This document shows positions 29,703 through 38,340 of a stretch of DNA of 64,000 nt, in pieces. The stretch comes from Tychonema sp. LEGE 06208 (GTDB lineage: Bacteria > Cyanobacteriota > Cyanobacteriia > Cyanobacteriales > Microcoleaceae): contig NZ_JADEWT010000013.1 of assembly GCF_015207505.1 (NCBI RefSeq), positions 1 through 64,000 on the forward strand. Reading direction: 5' to 3'. Position numbers and translations under genes: made by a program. The first letter of the stretch is position 1. Every line of letters starts with the position of its first letter. The notes beneath the pieces were generated by a model. That model saw nothing but the letters and a program-made list of their open reading frames with translations, was not told the origin of the DNA and ran no database searches.

Positions 29703-30656
29703 TTATAAATCTCTTTGCCAAATCTTGATAGTTTTGTTATCACTTCCACTAACCAGAGTCTGCCCATCCGGGCTAAAAGCCACAGAGTAAACTCCCCATG
29801 AATGCCCCAAGAGACTGCAAATTTTATCTCTGGTATCGAGATTCCAAAGTTCGATAATACCAGGTTCCGTACTATTCTCTTCGCTGCCAGAATCCCACCC
29901 GCCACTTGCTAAAATTTTCCCATCAGGGCTAAAAGCTAAGCAGAAGTCCCCCATTGAATTTTCCGCAAGAGTATAGATTTCTATTCCCGTGTAGAGATTC
30001 CACAGCTTAATAGTTCCCACACAGTGCAAAGTCGCAAAAGTTTCTCCATCGGGGCTAACAGCGATCGCATAAACAGAGTCCATACCCTCCTGCCAATGCT
30101 TTGTCCAGATTTCATCTCCAGTGGTTAAATTAAAAGCTACTGCACTTAGAGAAACATAATCATCTGCACTGCTACTAAGTAGAATCTTTCCGTCAGGGCT
30201 GAATAAAATAGCCAAACTATAAAATACTTCTACTGGCCACTTTAAAGTCCGAATTTCTTCTCCATTTCTAAGGTTCCAAAGTTTGATAGTTGTGTCTTCA
30301 CTGGCACTTGCCAGAGTCTTCCCGTCGGGGCTGATAACTACAGAAGTAATTATGTCTGAATGTCCGGTGATGGTGTAAATTTCCTCTTTAGTGCTGAGAT
30401 TCCAAAGCTTGATAGTTTTGTCCTTACTGCCGCTAGCAAGAGTTTGGCCATCAGGGGCGAGGGCAATGGATGTAACCCCTTGTGAATGTCCTGATAAAGT
30501 GTGAAGTTCTTGCCCTGTGTTGAGGTTCCACAGCTTAATTGTGCTATCAGAACTTCCGCTAACTACAGTCTGTCCGTCGGGAGTGATGACAACAGAAGTT
30601 ACCGAACATGAATGCCCGTGAAGGGTGTGTACGCATTGCCAGTTAGTTTGAATCAT
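29703..30656 (-). CDS. WD40 repeat protein, single seven-bladed propeller
   Basis: The 317 residues are almost wholly WD40 repeats. Seven are countable, with the first three and the last being canonical (GHS ... VTSVVxxPDGQTxxSGSxDxTIKLWNL), and blades 4-6 degenerate with insertions. There is no kinase, protease or HTH domain, so it is probably a scaffold. It stands alone between toxin-antitoxin remnants. Repeat similarity suggests recent blade amplification. Confidence 0.93.
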   Translation of the reverse strand: MIQTNWQCVHTLHGHSCSVTSVVITPDGQTVVSGSSDSTIKLWNLNTGQELHTLSGHSQGVTSIALAPDGQTLASGSKDKTIKLWNLSTKEEIYTITGHSDIITSVVISPDGKTLASASEDTTIKLWNLRNGEEIRTLKWPVEVFYSLAILFSPDGKILLSSSADDYVSLSAVAFNLTTGDEIWTKHWQEGMDSVYAIAVSPDGETFATLHCVGTIKLWNLYTGIEIYTLAENSMGDFCLAFSPDGKILASGGWDSGSEENSTEPGIIELWNLDTRDKICSLLGHSWGVYSVAFSPDGQTLVSGSDNKTIKIWQRDL

Positions 30657-30716
30657 TTGATGTTACTCCTAGCATTCATCCAGCAACCACATTTTTACTG
30701 ATTGTTTTCAATTCCA

Positions 30717-30956
30717 TTAAAGTGCAAGCTGAATTTCGGAATATTCTCCTAAAGCTTCGTTGACAACAATCAGTTTCCCTTGACTGTCCGCCCCTAATTG
30801 TTGATTGGCATTGAGTAATTCAATTCCATAAATAGTACCGTCTGGGGCAATATCTACATTCATTTGCTCGCTAACCTGGATAGTTTCTACCTGTGCATTT
30901 TTTTCTTTCAGGTATATATAAGCTACGTTGTATCTCGGATCGTAAGTCAGTTTCAT
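30717..30956 (-). CDS. DUF2283 family protein (antitoxin-like)
   Basis: The 79-residue protein matches DUF2283: MKLTYDPRYNVAYIYLKEK, then a VNVDIAPDGTIYGIELLNA block. Members usually sit downstream of DUF4258, which is the case here, although that gene is broken. The pair is regarded as toxin-antitoxin-like; activity is not proven. Confidence 0.85.
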   Translation of the reverse strand: MKLTYDPRYNVAYIYLKEKNAQVETIQVSEQMNVDIAPDGTIYGIELLNANQQLGADSQGKLIVVNEALGEYSEIQLAL

Positions 30957-30968
30957 GGAACCTCCTGC

Positions 30969-31218
30969 TCAAAATAATTTGACAATTACAGTGATAATTA
31001 TCCAGTCTTCGCCTTCTGACGCTGCGATCCTGCACTTTCTTCATAGCATAAACTTTTCCCTGCCACTCAGCATTGAAGGAAAAGTTGCGCCTAAATCCGG
31101 TTCTACCAAACCCGGCCGGAAAAGTTGTACCACTTTCTACAGTAGCAATTACTTCTGCCTCAGTTGCACCTCACTCAATCAATCGTGCTTGAGCATGGGG
31201 ATGTAATCTAACGCTCAC
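30969..31218 (-). pseudogene. DUF4258 family gene with a stop and a frameshift
   Basis: From GTG 31218, behind an AAGGAGG, the frame reads VSVRLHPHAQARLIE, then TGA where the family has an Arg codon, and continues GATEAEVIATVESGTTFPAG and RNFSFNAEWQGKVYAMKKVQ. A shift then moves the ending EGEDWIIITVIVKLF into another frame with TGA at 30969. Two independent lesions make decay more likely than sequencing error. It lies between a Phd-like antitoxin and DUF2283. Confidence 0.75.
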
Positions 31219-31239
31219 GTTGCTATTACCTCCTTAAGC

Positions 31240-31470
31240 TCATGACCTGTACTCCTTAAATTCTTCTAGCGGTTCGTCAAAATCATCGGACATCCAAACC
31301 ATTCCTTTAGCACTTCCTGCTTGTCGATTGGGTTTAGCTTGTTTGGCAATTACTACCAATTTTACAACAGGCTGGTTATCTTTACTAATGGCAACTTCTT
31401 CACCTCTCATCGCCGCTTCGATCAATTCCAAAAACTTTTCTTTTGCCTCAAGAATGTCTACTTGATACAT
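31240..31470 (-). CDS. Phd/YefM-type antitoxin
   Basis: With the start at 31470 (AAGGAGG 8 nt upstream) the product is 76 residues: MYQVDILEAKEKFLELIEAA is the Phd/YefM dimerisation and DNA-binding start, followed by GEEVAISKDNQPVVKLVVI. An upstream in-frame start at 31509 is rejected for lack of a ribosome site. No intact toxin follows; the next gene is the broken DUF4258. Confidence 0.85.
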   Translation of the reverse strand: MYQVDILEAKEKFLELIEAAMRGEEVAISKDNQPVVKLVVIAKQAKPNRQAGSAKGMVWMSDDFDEPLEEFKEYRS

Positions 31471-31515
31471 AATTTCTGCCTCCTTACTATCAATTTTTAA
31501 CATCACCATTCTAAC

Positions 31516-33072
31516 TCAATTCGATAAATCCTCTTCCTCCAAATCCACAGGCGGCAACTCCATATCATCAGACTGCAACTGAGCCGGAGTAGCCGGAATT
31601 GCGGCAATAATTGCATCGATTACTCTCGCCACCGGAATAATTTCCATCCCCAAATCTGGCACCGGTTGATTCTTCGGAACGATCGCCCTTTTGAACCCCA
31701 ACTTAGCCGCCTCCCTCAGTCGCAATTCCAACTGCGAAACCGGCCGCACCTGTCCTCCCAAACCCACTTCCCCCAGCAAAACTGTGCGCGCATCAATTAC
31801 CCGATCGCGAAAACTGGCCACAACCGCGATCGCAACTGCCAAATCCGATGCCGGTTCCTCCACCTTCAACCCGCCCACCGAAGCTACAATAGTATCTAAT
31901 TTAGACAAAGGAATCCCCACTCTTTTTTCCAAAACAGCTAAAATTTGCTGCAATCTACTATTATCAACACCCGTAGTAGAGCGGCGCGGCGAACCAAAAC
32001 TCGCAGGACTAACTAACGCTTGAATTTCTACTAAAATCGGTCGAGTTCCTTCGCAAGCAACCGTCGTAGAAGTACCGGGAGAAAATTCATCTTTATTACC
32101 TAAAAATAACTCCGACGGATTGTCTACTTCTCGCAAACCCTCTGCTACCATTTCAAAAACACCGATTTCGTGAGTCGCCCCAAAACGGTTTTTCATCGAT
32201 CGCAAAAGCCGGTGAGAAGCAAAGCGATCGCCCTCAAAATAAAGTACAGTATCTACCAAATGTTCCAACACCCTCGGCCCCGCCAAACCTCCATCCTTAG
32301 TAACGTGACCGACAATAAATAAAGTAATATTTTCCCTCTTCGCCACCTGCATCAAAGCCGACGTACATTCCCGCACCTGAGCCACCGAACCCGGAGCCGA
32401 TGTTAAACTAGCAAAATAAATAGTTTGGATGCTGTCAATCACCGCCACATTCGGTTTGAGCGATTCCAACTCCCGCAAAACTACTTCTAAATCCGTCTCA
32501 GGAAGCAAGTAGAAATTCTCCGCTGACTTGTCCTCGGAATCCGCTTTAGCTTCCCCGTTGCTGCCGGATTTATGTCCGCCGTTGCTTGACAAATCCACCG
32601 GATTAGCTACACCCAAACGCTGCGATCGCAATTTCACCTGTTGGCCAGACTCCTCCGCACTGACATAGAGTATCCGATCCTTGCGCGCCAACATATTCGC
32701 CACCTGTAAAAGCAGCGTCGATTTCCCGATACCCGGTTCCCCGCCAATCAACACCAGGGAACCCGGAACAATCCCGCCTCCCAAAACTCGATCGAGCTCC
32801 CCGTAACCAGAAGGCCAGCGAGACTGAGTTTGGTCAGCAATCTGCGATAATCTAAAAGATACTCTCGGTTGACCCTTCGACTTATCAGGAGGCGAACCGC
32901 CCACCGTCTTAGTTGTCACCCCAGTTAAACCAACCCGCGAGCCACCAGCAGTAGGTTGTTCCAACTGCTCGTCAAAAGAATCCCACTTGTGACAGCTAGG
33001 ACACCTGCCAAAATATTGTGGTGAATCATACCCGCATTCCCGACAAATATATTGTATTCGAGGCTTAGCCAT
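31516..33072 (-). CDS. radA: DNA repair protein RadA (Sms)
   Basis: RadA helps process recombination intermediates by branch migration. Cys10, Cys13, Cys24 and Cys27 form the zinc finger (CRECGY ... CPSC). A Walker A (GGEPGIGKST) lies near residue 110, the RadA-specific KNRFGATHEIGVFEM motif is present, and the C-terminal third is the Lon-like domain (GGLKVEEPASDLAVA). The 518-residue length is a little above the usual ~455-460, mainly from a Ser/Gly/Glu-rich insert (NGGHKSGSNGEAKADSEDK) before the ATPase B region. Divergent from rpaB. Confidence 0.96.
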   Translation of the reverse strand: MAKPRIQYICRECGYDSPQYFGRCPSCHKWDSFDEQLEQPTAGGSRVGLTGVTTKTVGGSPPDKSKGQPRVSFRLSQIADQTQSRWPSGYGELDRVLGGGIVPGSLVLIGGEPGIGKSTLLLQVANMLARKDRILYVSAEESGQQVKLRSQRLGVANPVDLSSNGGHKSGSNGEAKADSEDKSAENFYLLPETDLEVVLRELESLKPNVAVIDSIQTIYFASLTSAPGSVAQVRECTSALMQVAKRENITLFIVGHVTKDGGLAGPRVLEHLVDTVLYFEGDRFASHRLLRSMKNRFGATHEIGVFEMVAEGLREVDNPSELFLGNKDEFSPGTSTTVACEGTRPILVEIQALVSPASFGSPRRSTTGVDNSRLQQILAVLEKRVGIPLSKLDTIVASVGGLKVEEPASDLAVAIAVVASFRDRVIDARTVLLGEVGLGGQVRPVSQLELRLREAAKLGFKRAIVPKNQPVPDLGMEIIPVARVIDAIIAAIPATPAQLQSDDMELPPVDLEEEDLSN

Positions 33073-33209
33073 TGTTTATGATGATAAATAGTCACCCTAA
33101 CATTTAGAAAAATCTGAGTTAAAGCAATTATAAAGCTTTCAGATCGATCGCCACCAATGATTCAATCTGTAGCTTCTATGATAGGGTACAAAAAATTAAC
33201 ATTATCTGA

Positions 33210-33217
33210 AATGTAAC
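33210..33217 (-). promoter_or_regulatory. HLR1-like half site upstream of rpaB
   Basis: GTTACATT on the minus strand matches one half of the high-light regulatory element bound by RpaB. The second half, expected 2 bp further, is not conserved. It would fit autoregulation but is weak evidence. Confidence 0.25.
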
Positions 33218-33236
33218 TTAAGGAGTGCTCGGTAAA

Positions 33237-33968
33237 TTGGAAAACCATAAAGAAAAAATTCTGGTAGTCGATGACGAAGCCAGTATCCGGCGCATTCTGG
33301 AGACTCGCCTTTCGATGATTGGCTACGATGTCGTCACCGCGGCTGACGGCGAAGAAGCTCTCGAAACATTTCGCAACAGCGAACCAGACTTAGTGGTTTT
33401 GGACGTGATGATGCCGAAGCTAGACGGTTACGGCGTCTGTCAGGAGTTGCGTAAAGAATCAGACGTACCCATCATCATGCTAACCGCTTTGGGAGACGTA
33501 GCCGATCGCATCACCGGTTTAGAATTAGGCGCAGACGATTACGTCGTCAAACCTTTCTCTCCCAAAGAACTAGAAGCCCGCATCCGTTCGGTACTGCGGA
33601 GAGTTGACAAAAACGGCACCTCGGGAATTCCCAGCTCTGGAGTCATTCAAGTCACGAATATTAGGATTGATACCAACAAGCGCCAAGTTTACAAAGGCGA
33701 CGAGCGAATTCGGCTCACAGGCATGGAATTCAGCCTGTTAGAGCTGCTAGTGAGCCGTTCTGGAGAGCCTTTTTCGCGATCGGAAATTTTGCAGGAAGTT
33801 TGGGGATACACGCCAGAACGCCACGTAGATACCCGCGTCGTGGACGTTCACATCTCCCGGCTCCGAGCCAAACTAGAAGACGACCCCAGCAATCCCGAAT
33901 TAATTTTAACCGCCCGCGGCACAGGTTATCTGTTCCAGCGAATTGTTGAACCTGGAGAAGTTGGGTAA
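33237..33968 (+). CDS. rpaB: OmpR-type response regulator RpaB (Ycf27)
   Basis: RpaB controls high-light and redox-responsive genes and is essential in cyanobacteria. The receiver domain has Asp12/Asp13, phospho-acceptor Asp56 in VVLDVMMP and the Lys in VVKPFSPKELEAR; the winged-helix domain covers about 135-240. The sequence is very close to known RpaB. TTG at 33237 gives the family-standard MENHKEKILVVDDEAS; the GTG at 33225 overlaps the AAGGAG site. The pair radA-rpaB is divergent. The gene is followed by a long repeat zone. Confidence 0.96.
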   Translation: MENHKEKILVVDDEASIRRILETRLSMIGYDVVTAADGEEALETFRNSEPDLVVLDVMMPKLDGYGVCQELRKESDVPIIMLTALGDVADRITGLELGADDYVVKPFSPKELEARIRSVLRRVDKNGTSGIPSSGVIQVTNIRIDTNKRQVYKGDERIRLTGMEFSLLELLVSRSGEPFSRSEILQEVWGYTPERHVDTRVVDVHISRLRAKLEDDPSNPELILTARGTGYLFQRIVEPGEVG

Positions 33969-33972
33969 AGTT

Positions 33973-34409
33973 AGTTGGCATTTGGCAGTTGGCATTTGGC
34001 AGTTGGCAGTTGGCAGTTGGCAGTTGGCAGGTGTTAGGAAAGCAGGTGTTAGGAAAGCAGTTGTTAGGAAAGCAGTTGCTAGTTGTTAGGAAAGCAGTTG
34101 GCAGTTGGCAGTTGGCAGTTGGCAGTTGTTAGTTGTTAGTTGGCAGTTGGCAGTTGGCAGTTGTTAGTTGGCAGTTGTTAGTTGGCAGTTGGCAGGAAAG
34201 AAGTAGTTATTAGTCAACAGTCAACAGTCAACAGTCAACAGTCAACAGTCAACAGTCAACAGTCAACAAATAACAAATAACCAATAACAAATAACCAATA
34301 ACCAATAACAAATAACCAATAACCAATAACCAATAACAAATAACCAATAACCAATAACCAATAACCAATAACCAATAACAAATAACCAATAACTAATGAC
34401 TAATGACTA
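33973..34409. repeat. composite zone of three heptamer arrays
   Basis: The zone has TTGGCAG units (about 33973-34204, with AAAGCAG and TTGTTAG variants), then CAGTCAA/GTCAACA units (34206-34268), then CAATAAC units (34262-34393), and last ATGACTA units (34396-34412). The start codon of the next gene is the last ATG of the final block. No gene lies inside. Confidence 0.9.
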
Positions 34410-35060
34410 ATGACTAAATCCGATCCAAATAAAGTTTTGCGGCAATTGCCCTTAGTTGCAGGAGGGTTAGCAGGTACGCTGCTGATGGTAAACCGCTTGC
34501 TAACAGAGCAGATTACAGACTCTCAAGCTCGATCGGACGCTTTGGGAGTAATTATCAGCGCCCTGCTGATTTTAACAGGCTTGCTGTGGCAGCAGGTGCA
34601 AGCGCGATCGCCCGATTCGGTACAGCTAATCGGCTCTGAAGGCTTCGAGTTTGCGCCGGATTTACCCGATGCCGTCAAGCTAGAATTAGCCTGGGCATCG
34701 CGTTTGCTGTTGACAAATACCGCCACAAGGGCGATCGTCATTGTGTATCGAGGAAAAGTTTTATTGCGGCGCGGCATTTTAGGCATCAATCCCGAAGTTA
34801 AACCAGGGCCAATATTGCAGCGAGCGATCGACAAAAACAAACCAATTTATTTAGTAAAGCTCGATATTTATCCCGGCAAAATTGAATTTGACTACTTACC
34901 AGAAAATACCCAAGGAGTCATCTGTCAGCCCATCGGCAGTCAAGGCGTTTTAATCTTAGGTGCCAACGCGCCCCGCAGCTACACCAAACAAGACGAAAAC
35001 TGGGTAGAAGGCATTGCCGAAAAACTCGAAAACACGATCGCTCAGCACCTAATTTCTTAA
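34410..35060 (+). CDS. cofactor assembly of complex C subunit B (CCB2/CCB4 family)
   Basis: The 216-residue protein is of the type that attaches heme ci to cytochrome b6 in the b6f complex. Two membrane segments near the N terminus (LPLVAGGLAGTLLMVNRLL and ALGVIISALLILTGLLW) precede a soluble domain with FAPDLPDAVKLELAWASRLL, matching my recollection of PF11152. The ATG belongs to a heptamer repeat and has no Shine-Dalgarno. Two other ATGs 7 and 14 bp upstream open four-codon ORFs (MTND). Confidence 0.8.
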   Translation: MTKSDPNKVLRQLPLVAGGLAGTLLMVNRLLTEQITDSQARSDALGVIISALLILTGLLWQQVQARSPDSVQLIGSEGFEFAPDLPDAVKLELAWASRLLLTNTATRAIVIVYRGKVLLRRGILGINPEVKPGPILQRAIDKNKPIYLVKLDIYPGKIEFDYLPENTQGVICQPIGSQGVLILGANAPRSYTKQDENWVEGIAEKLENTIAQHLIS

Positions 35061-35112
35061 CTTTGTAGGGGGCGCATTCTGCACCTTCTCATAACATTTA
35101 AATCAAGCTACT

Positions 35113-35451
35113 ATGACAACTAATTTGCTTCTCAATCTGAACCGTTTACCCAACAGCTTACCTAGTGAAGGTTCTATCCGTATTGAGCTAGTCAAAGGAC
35201 TCCTAGTATTTCGCATTTCCACCAAAATACAGGAGCGAATAGAAACCTTAACAGCTCAAAAAACAGAATCAGCTCTCACTTCAGAAGAAGAAACAGAACT
35301 AAATCAATATCAAGAATTGGTTGATTATCTAAATTTGGTTAACGAAACTATAAAAAAATCTTTTTTATATCCTCTACACGGTAGTGTCAAGCGCTATGAT
35401 GAGCCCTTTGAACCTGCTGCACCCTCAGAAGATTGGGAAGTGCTGCAATGA
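35113..35451 (+). CDS. antitoxin-like partner of a broken VapC
   Basis: The 112-residue acidic protein has no named domain I can assign. Its stop overlaps the ATG of the PIN-domain gene (ATGA at 35448-35451), so it probably is the antitoxin. A basic-hydrophobic N terminus (IRIELVKGLLVFRIS) and a central coiled-coil-like segment (TSEEETELNQYQELVDYL) are visible. Confidence 0.65.
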   Translation: MTTNLLLNLNRLPNSLPSEGSIRIELVKGLLVFRISTKIQERIETLTAQKTESALTSEEETELNQYQELVDYLNLVNETIKKSFLYPLHGSVKRYDEPFEPAAPSEDWEVLQ

Positions 35452-35837
35452 TTGTACTGGATACTCATATATGGGTGTGGTGGGTTGACAAAAATGCGCG
35501 ACTGACTCAAAAACACTAGGACTGGATACAACAATATCAGTCTCAAGGTTTAGGAGTTAGCATGATTTCTTGTTGGGAAGTCGCTAAATTGGTAGAGCTG
35601 GGAAGACTAACTCTGTCCCTAGCAGTTGATGAGTGGTTAGCAGCAGCTTTAGCTTATCCGGGAGTGCAGCAACTCGAACTCACAATTCCTATGATTATTC
35701 AGTCAACCAAACTCACGGGTTTTCACCGCGATCCTGCTGACCAACTTATTGTAGCAACAGCGAAAATACATGGGTGTCCGGTGCTGACGGCTGACGCGAA
35801 ATTTTTGGCATATCCTGAAGAGCAGACTCTTAAATAA
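35448..35837 (+). pseudogene. VapC-type PIN-domain toxin interrupted by an amber codon
   Basis: The frame opens MIVLDTHIWVWWVDKNARLT with the first PIN Asp, then meets TAG at 35517-35519 (codon 24). It continues in the same frame with DWIQQYQSQGLGVSMISCWE (conserved Glu) and FHRDPADQLIVATAKIHGCP (conserved Asp pair) to the end. A single C-to-T change from CAG would explain the stop. Without suppression no active toxin is made; an internal ATG at 35562 gives a 91-residue piece lacking the first acidic residue. Confidence 0.85.
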
Positions 35838-35878
35838 TAGAGGTTGAAATGTGTGGATTCTGTTGCATTTATAAGTTC

Positions 35879-35904
35879 GTAAGGTGCGCGTCGGCGCACC
35901 TTAC
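35879..35904. repeat. GTAAGGTGCGC hairpin
   Basis: Eleven-base perfect arms around GTCG lie between convergent vapC and hpsJ. Relatives are at 38523-38547 and 55637-55701. It may act as a two-way terminator, although there is no long T-run. Confidence 0.75.
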
Positions 35905-35927
35905 ATCTAACTCAAAACTCAAAACTA

Positions 35928-36605
35928 CTATCTCGCCCAATCAGTACCGCGCCAAATTGTGAAAAACAACACACTAGAAATCAGCGCACCCAGCAGCCAC
36001 TTAACAGCATTTTTAAATAACCCCAAGCGCTGACTTGACTGAACCGTGGCGCTTTGTGTCTTCAACCGTTCCTTAGCCGGAGTAATTCTTGAAAGAATTT
36101 GGCTTTTTAATTCCTGCGGGTTTTGCGTATCCGCTGGTACCCCCAAACGGGTAAGTTCCCCCGCCAAATTCCTTAAATCTTCAGGAGTGCCCTTGTTCAG
36201 TCGTTCTTCCACTTGCTGCAATTGAGCTAATTGTTGATCGGCTTGAGTAGTAATTTGCTTGCTGTTTTGGTTGTTGACGTAGATAGTGCCAAAAATTCCC
36301 AAAGGCAACATCAACAGAAAAAGCAGCGCCAACAGCAAAGAAACCCAAGACAAAAGCTTTAACAAAGGGTCTTCAAAACGCCTGCGATCGTAATCTTCTC
36401 CAAAAAATATCAGCGCCATAGCCAGCAGCGGAACTGGCACCCGTTCCACTACAGCGCCAATCGTCTGCAATTCCCAGACGCGATTGCCGAAGTTTGCTGG
36501 TATCAAAACTGCGATCGTATCTAATAAAGACAAAATTAATAAACCGTAGCCAATCCAACGCAGCCTGTAAATAGAAAAACCTTGTTCGCCTTGTATGTCA
36601 TTCAT
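35928..36605 (-). CDS. hpsJ: HpsJ family protein (hormogonium polysaccharide secretion)
   Basis: HpsJ family proteins are linked to hormogonium exopolysaccharide and gliding motility. With ATG 36605 (GAGGAT just upstream) the product is 225 residues: first helix LRWIGYGLLILSLLDTIAVLIP, then the family-like WELQTIGAVVERVPVPLLAMALIFFGED, another helix, a periplasmic coiled-coil-like stretch rich in Gln and Leu, and a C-terminal helix. It is on the same strand as cyanoexosortase A and its partner, consistent with a shared surface-export theme. Confidence 0.8.
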   Translation of the reverse strand: MNDIQGEQGFSIYRLRWIGYGLLILSLLDTIAVLIPANFGNRVWELQTIGAVVERVPVPLLAMALIFFGEDYDRRRFEDPLLKLLSWVSLLLALLFLLMLPLGIFGTIYVNNQNSKQITTQADQQLAQLQQVEERLNKGTPEDLRNLAGELTRLGVPADTQNPQELKSQILSRITPAKERLKTQSATVQSSQRLGLFKNAVKWLLGALISSVLFFTIWRGTDWAR

Positions 36606-36820
36606 AAAATCCTCACTGTTGTTGTTAACAAAAAAATCTATCTCTCCGTTCAAAACGGATACAAACTACAGATTGAAGTCGTCGAATCTCCAAATTTTAG
36701 ACCAAAGTTAGAGTTCCCAGATTCATCAGGTCGAGTAAATCTAAAATCTAAAACTTCCCCGAAGAGCGACTTGTGAGCCAGGGTAGCCGAAGCAAGTCGA
36801 AGAATCTAAAATCGACTTAC

Positions 36821-37489
36821 TTAAGGTTCGGGAAATCGTGGCTGCCACCACCCATACCAAGAAACCCAAGCATTCTCTAGGGTTTTTTTGGCATCTTCTG
36901 GAGTTGTTTTATCCAAAGGCATAGACATCTGAGTCCACAAACAGCGCTTGTCTTGAATATTTCCCCTACCCAACAGCCAAAACAAAATGCGGTTCGGCTG
37001 CAAATCGCTAGTATTTCGATTGTATCTAAACTGTTGGGAAGTTACTGTAGGACTGCCGCGAGGATTGATACACGAACTCAAATACAGTCGATTTTGCTGT
37101 TGCAAAATTCCGTGAAACCCGGCAGCTTGAGTGCTGGCTAATGCTAGCTTACCAGGAGACGACTTGAGAATAGTATGTCCCTTCATCATACCTTCCACGT
37201 CCCCAATGGTATTCACCAAATAGCGCATCTCTATTTCTAGATCCTTGCTATTTTTTTGATATTGATACTTTCTGGCAGCCTTGACTTGTGAAGTATCGGT
37301 GATTTCCAGCGGCGCGCTCTTGATTATTTTCCACTCTGCTAAAGGCACCGACTCGGGAAAATTAAACTGGGTTACTAGACTATTGCCTGTTGAGGGATAG
37401 AATGTCAACTTTCCGGCCACTAATAAAACTCCTGCCAAAGTAACAGCCAAAAGAGAAATTCTAATTGGTTTCCAAGAGGTCATAGCCAT
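36821..37489 (-). CDS. cyanoexosortase A system-associated protein
   Basis: The 222-residue protein has one N-terminal membrane anchor (ISLLAVTLAGVLLVAGKL) and an extracytoplasmic domain (VPLAEWKIIKSAPLEI ... YLVNTIGDVEGMM). Such proteins accompany cyanoexosortase A and resemble EpsI-type partners of exosortases. The ATG overlaps the exosortase stop (TAATG), so the two are co-translated. A TTG at 37495 would add two residues and is rejected. Confidence 0.82.
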   Translation of the reverse strand: MAMTSWKPIRISLLAVTLAGVLLVAGKLTFYPSTGNSLVTQFNFPESVPLAEWKIIKSAPLEITDTSQVKAARKYQYQKNSKDLEIEMRYLVNTIGDVEGMMKGHTILKSSPGKLALASTQAAGFHGILQQQNRLYLSSCINPRGSPTVTSQQFRYNRNTSDLQPNRILFWLLGRGNIQDKRCLWTQMSMPLDKTTPEDAKKTLENAWVSWYGWWQPRFPEP

Positions 37490-38340
37490 TAGCAATTTTG
37501 TTTTTTATTATTTGGCGGTTCCGATTGCAAGATTGCAAACCAGCAGAATAGCCCGAAAAAGAATACAGAAATCATCGAAAAAACTACCGATCCACTACCT
37601 TCGTGCCAGTATTTAAATGCTTCTGATTGAGATAGCGATACCAGCACTGCCAGGAGAGCAATCCGCGCGGCATTCACGACAAATGCAATAAGTATTGCTA
37701 CGATTGGGACTACAATTTTCTGTCCCCTAGTTGTCGGAAACATCAGCAAGAAAACTAGGGATAGTCCTAATAGTTGTAGGATAGCATTCACGCCAGAACA
37801 GCCGTGATACACTTCGACGCTGCCCTTTTCTAGGATAAGAAAAACTCCTTTCCGTATAACTTCAAATCCTAGATAGTGCAGGATGAAAGCTGAAAATTTA
37901 GCTGTTAGTAGGGCTACGTCAACAAATACTCCGATCGCGCCGGGAGGAATAATAACATAGGCAAGTATTAGCAGTTCTTGCCAATATTGTTTCAGTCCTT
38001 TTGTGCCGGAAGCTAGCAAAGCCAGACTGATTCCAGATAAGAAAGGGGCAACTCTGATAAACAAGTCGTAGCCGGATATGGAGGAAGTTTTGAGCAAAGT
38101 GAAGGCAATTAACGATGCTCCCAAAAAGCTGGCGAAAACTCCGCTTTCAAAAGTTAGGGATTCGTGTTTTTCCCAAATCAGAAATACCACGACTCCCCAA
38201 AACATTAACATTGTGCCGAAGAGGTCTGTGTCGTTTGTTCTGGCAGCCAGAGTCAGTTGCAAGGCAATCAAGCCGGAGGCTATGCCTAACAGCCAATATT
38301 TAGGTTCTTGGATTTGTTTGATCCAGTTGATTTCTATCAT
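37489..38340 (-). CDS. crtA: cyanoexosortase A (exosortase-family transpeptidase)
   Basis: Exosortases recognise PEP-CTERM tails and process or sort the protein to the cell surface. The 283-residue polytopic protein carries the catalytic triad in its expected helices: Cys181 (YHGCSGVNA), Arg226 (NAARIALL) and His246 (WHEGSGS). The symbol is the one used for cyanoexosortases and must not be confused with carotenoid genes. A PEP-CTERM protein lies 24 kb away at 62.6 kb in the same window. Confidence 0.88.
   Translation of the reverse strand: MIEINWIKQIQEPKYWLLGIASGLIALQLTLAARTNDTDLFGTMLMFWGVVVFLIWEKHESLTFESGVFASFLGASLIAFTLLKTSSISGYDLFIRVAPFLSGISLALLASGTKGLKQYWQELLILAYVIIPPGAIGVFVDVALLTAKFSAFILHYLGFEVIRKGVFLILEKGSVEVYHGCSGVNAILQLLGLSLVFLLMFPTTRGQKIVVPIVAILIAFVVNAARIALLAVLVSLSQSEAFKYWHEGSGSVVFSMISVFFFGLFCWFAILQSEPPNNKKQNC

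Noticed and set aside
34206-34393. Possible CRISPR array
   Set aside because: Same reason: contiguous heptamers without spacers.
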